Assembly (NCBI GenBank): GCA_937862675.1 | Contig: CALMEC010000432.1 | Coordinates: 1 to 13,407 of the forward strand | DNA length: 13,407 nt | Source of the DNA: an uncultured Actinomycetes bacterium | GTDB lineage: Bacteria > Actinomycetota > Thermoleophilia > Miltoncostaeales > Miltoncostaeaceae | Reading direction: 5' to 3' | Part shown: positions 13,236 to 13,407 of the stretch, in pieces | How positions within the stretch are numbered: the first letter of the stretch is position 1 | Layout of the letters: each line of letters opens with the position of its first letter | Position numbers and translations under genes: made by a program | The notes under the pieces: model-generated | The model's input: the letters and a program-made list of their open reading frames with translations, nothing else | Told to the model about the DNA's origin: nothing | The model's database searches: none

Positions 13236-13407
13236 CCGGGGTCGTCGCACTGACATGTCTGGCGGTGCGCCGGAGCCGTCTGTTCATCGTCGTCTGGACC
13301 GTGGCCCTCGTCGCCATGGTCTACGCATCGGCGACGGCCACGGACGGCCTCTACTCCACTACGGCCGAACGCATGGCCGCGGCGAAGACGATCAACGCCG
13401 CCGCGGC
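13232..13407 (+). CDS. ABC transporter permease, N-terminal 58 residues, cut by right edge
   Basis: The frame opens with GTG at 13232-13234, overlapping the ATPase stop by 4 nt, and stays open to the window end. It reads MTGVVALTCLAVRRSRLFIV and continues into a hydrophobic segment (about 18-35) that would be the first membrane span, preceded by positive residues (RRSR), so the N-terminus is predicted cytoplasmic. The N-terminal pattern and ATPase partner suggest the large actinobacterial ABC-2 permeases annotated as polyketide antibiotic or tetronasin transporters. That is inference from 58 residues. Confidence 0.8.
   Translation, partial: MTGVVALTCLAVRRSRLFIVVWTVALVAMVYASATATDGLYSTTAERMAAAKTINAAA

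Overview
This window is a GC-rich bacterial chromosome segment made almost entirely of conserved housekeeping genes. The gene content and order point to an actinomycetote: a YceD-rpmF pair, a coiled-coil protein between coaD and yceD, many GTG/TTG starts, zinc-binding (four-cysteine) forms of both L28 and L32, and an actinobacterial-type ABC-2 drug exporter at the right end. The sequence of the coiled-coil protein and the atypical SMC hinge make me think of a deep-branching actinomycete class such as Thermoleophilia. That placement is recollection and inference, not a search result.

Layout. From about 11.85 kb leftwards, the minus strand carries one long co-directional run: recG, rsmD, coaD, a coiled-coil protein, yceD (DUF177), rpmF, plsX, acpP, rnc, smc, ftsY, and ffh (cut by the left edge). 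Most junctions are 4-nt start/stop overlaps (ATGA or GTGA) or gaps under 80 nt, which implies operons with translational coupling. Larger gaps with possible internal promoters lie upstream of rpmF (79 nt), acpP (120 nt) and ffh (153 nt). The plus strand begins divergently at recG with rpmB. A 224-nt gap holding a strong hairpin follows, then an ABC transporter ATPase overlapping a permease that runs off the right edge.

How the genes fit together. rnc, rpmF, rpmB, rsmD and yceD concern ribosome and RNA maturation. plsX, acpP and coaD concern phospholipid, acyl-carrier and coenzyme A supply; CoA is the donor of the phosphopantetheine arm of ACP. smc serves chromosome organisation, recG replication-fork repair, and ftsY with ffh co-translational membrane targeting. 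The cluster looks like a merger of two widespread blocks (rpmB/recG/rsmD/coaD and rpmF/plsX/acpP/rnc/smc/ftsY/ffh). It lacks mutM between rnc and smc, fabD/fabG between plsX and acpP, and the Asp23/DAK-phosphatase pair often found between rpmB and recG.

No stretch over 300 bases lacks a gene. I saw no tRNA, rRNA, CRISPR array, insertion sequence or prophage, and no evidence of a wholly new system. The points most worth checking are an RNase III that lacks one of its usual metal-binding aspartates, an overlapping leader mini-ORF or non-standard start at plsX, the uncharacterised coiled-coil protein, and an SMC hinge without the usual diglycine motif.
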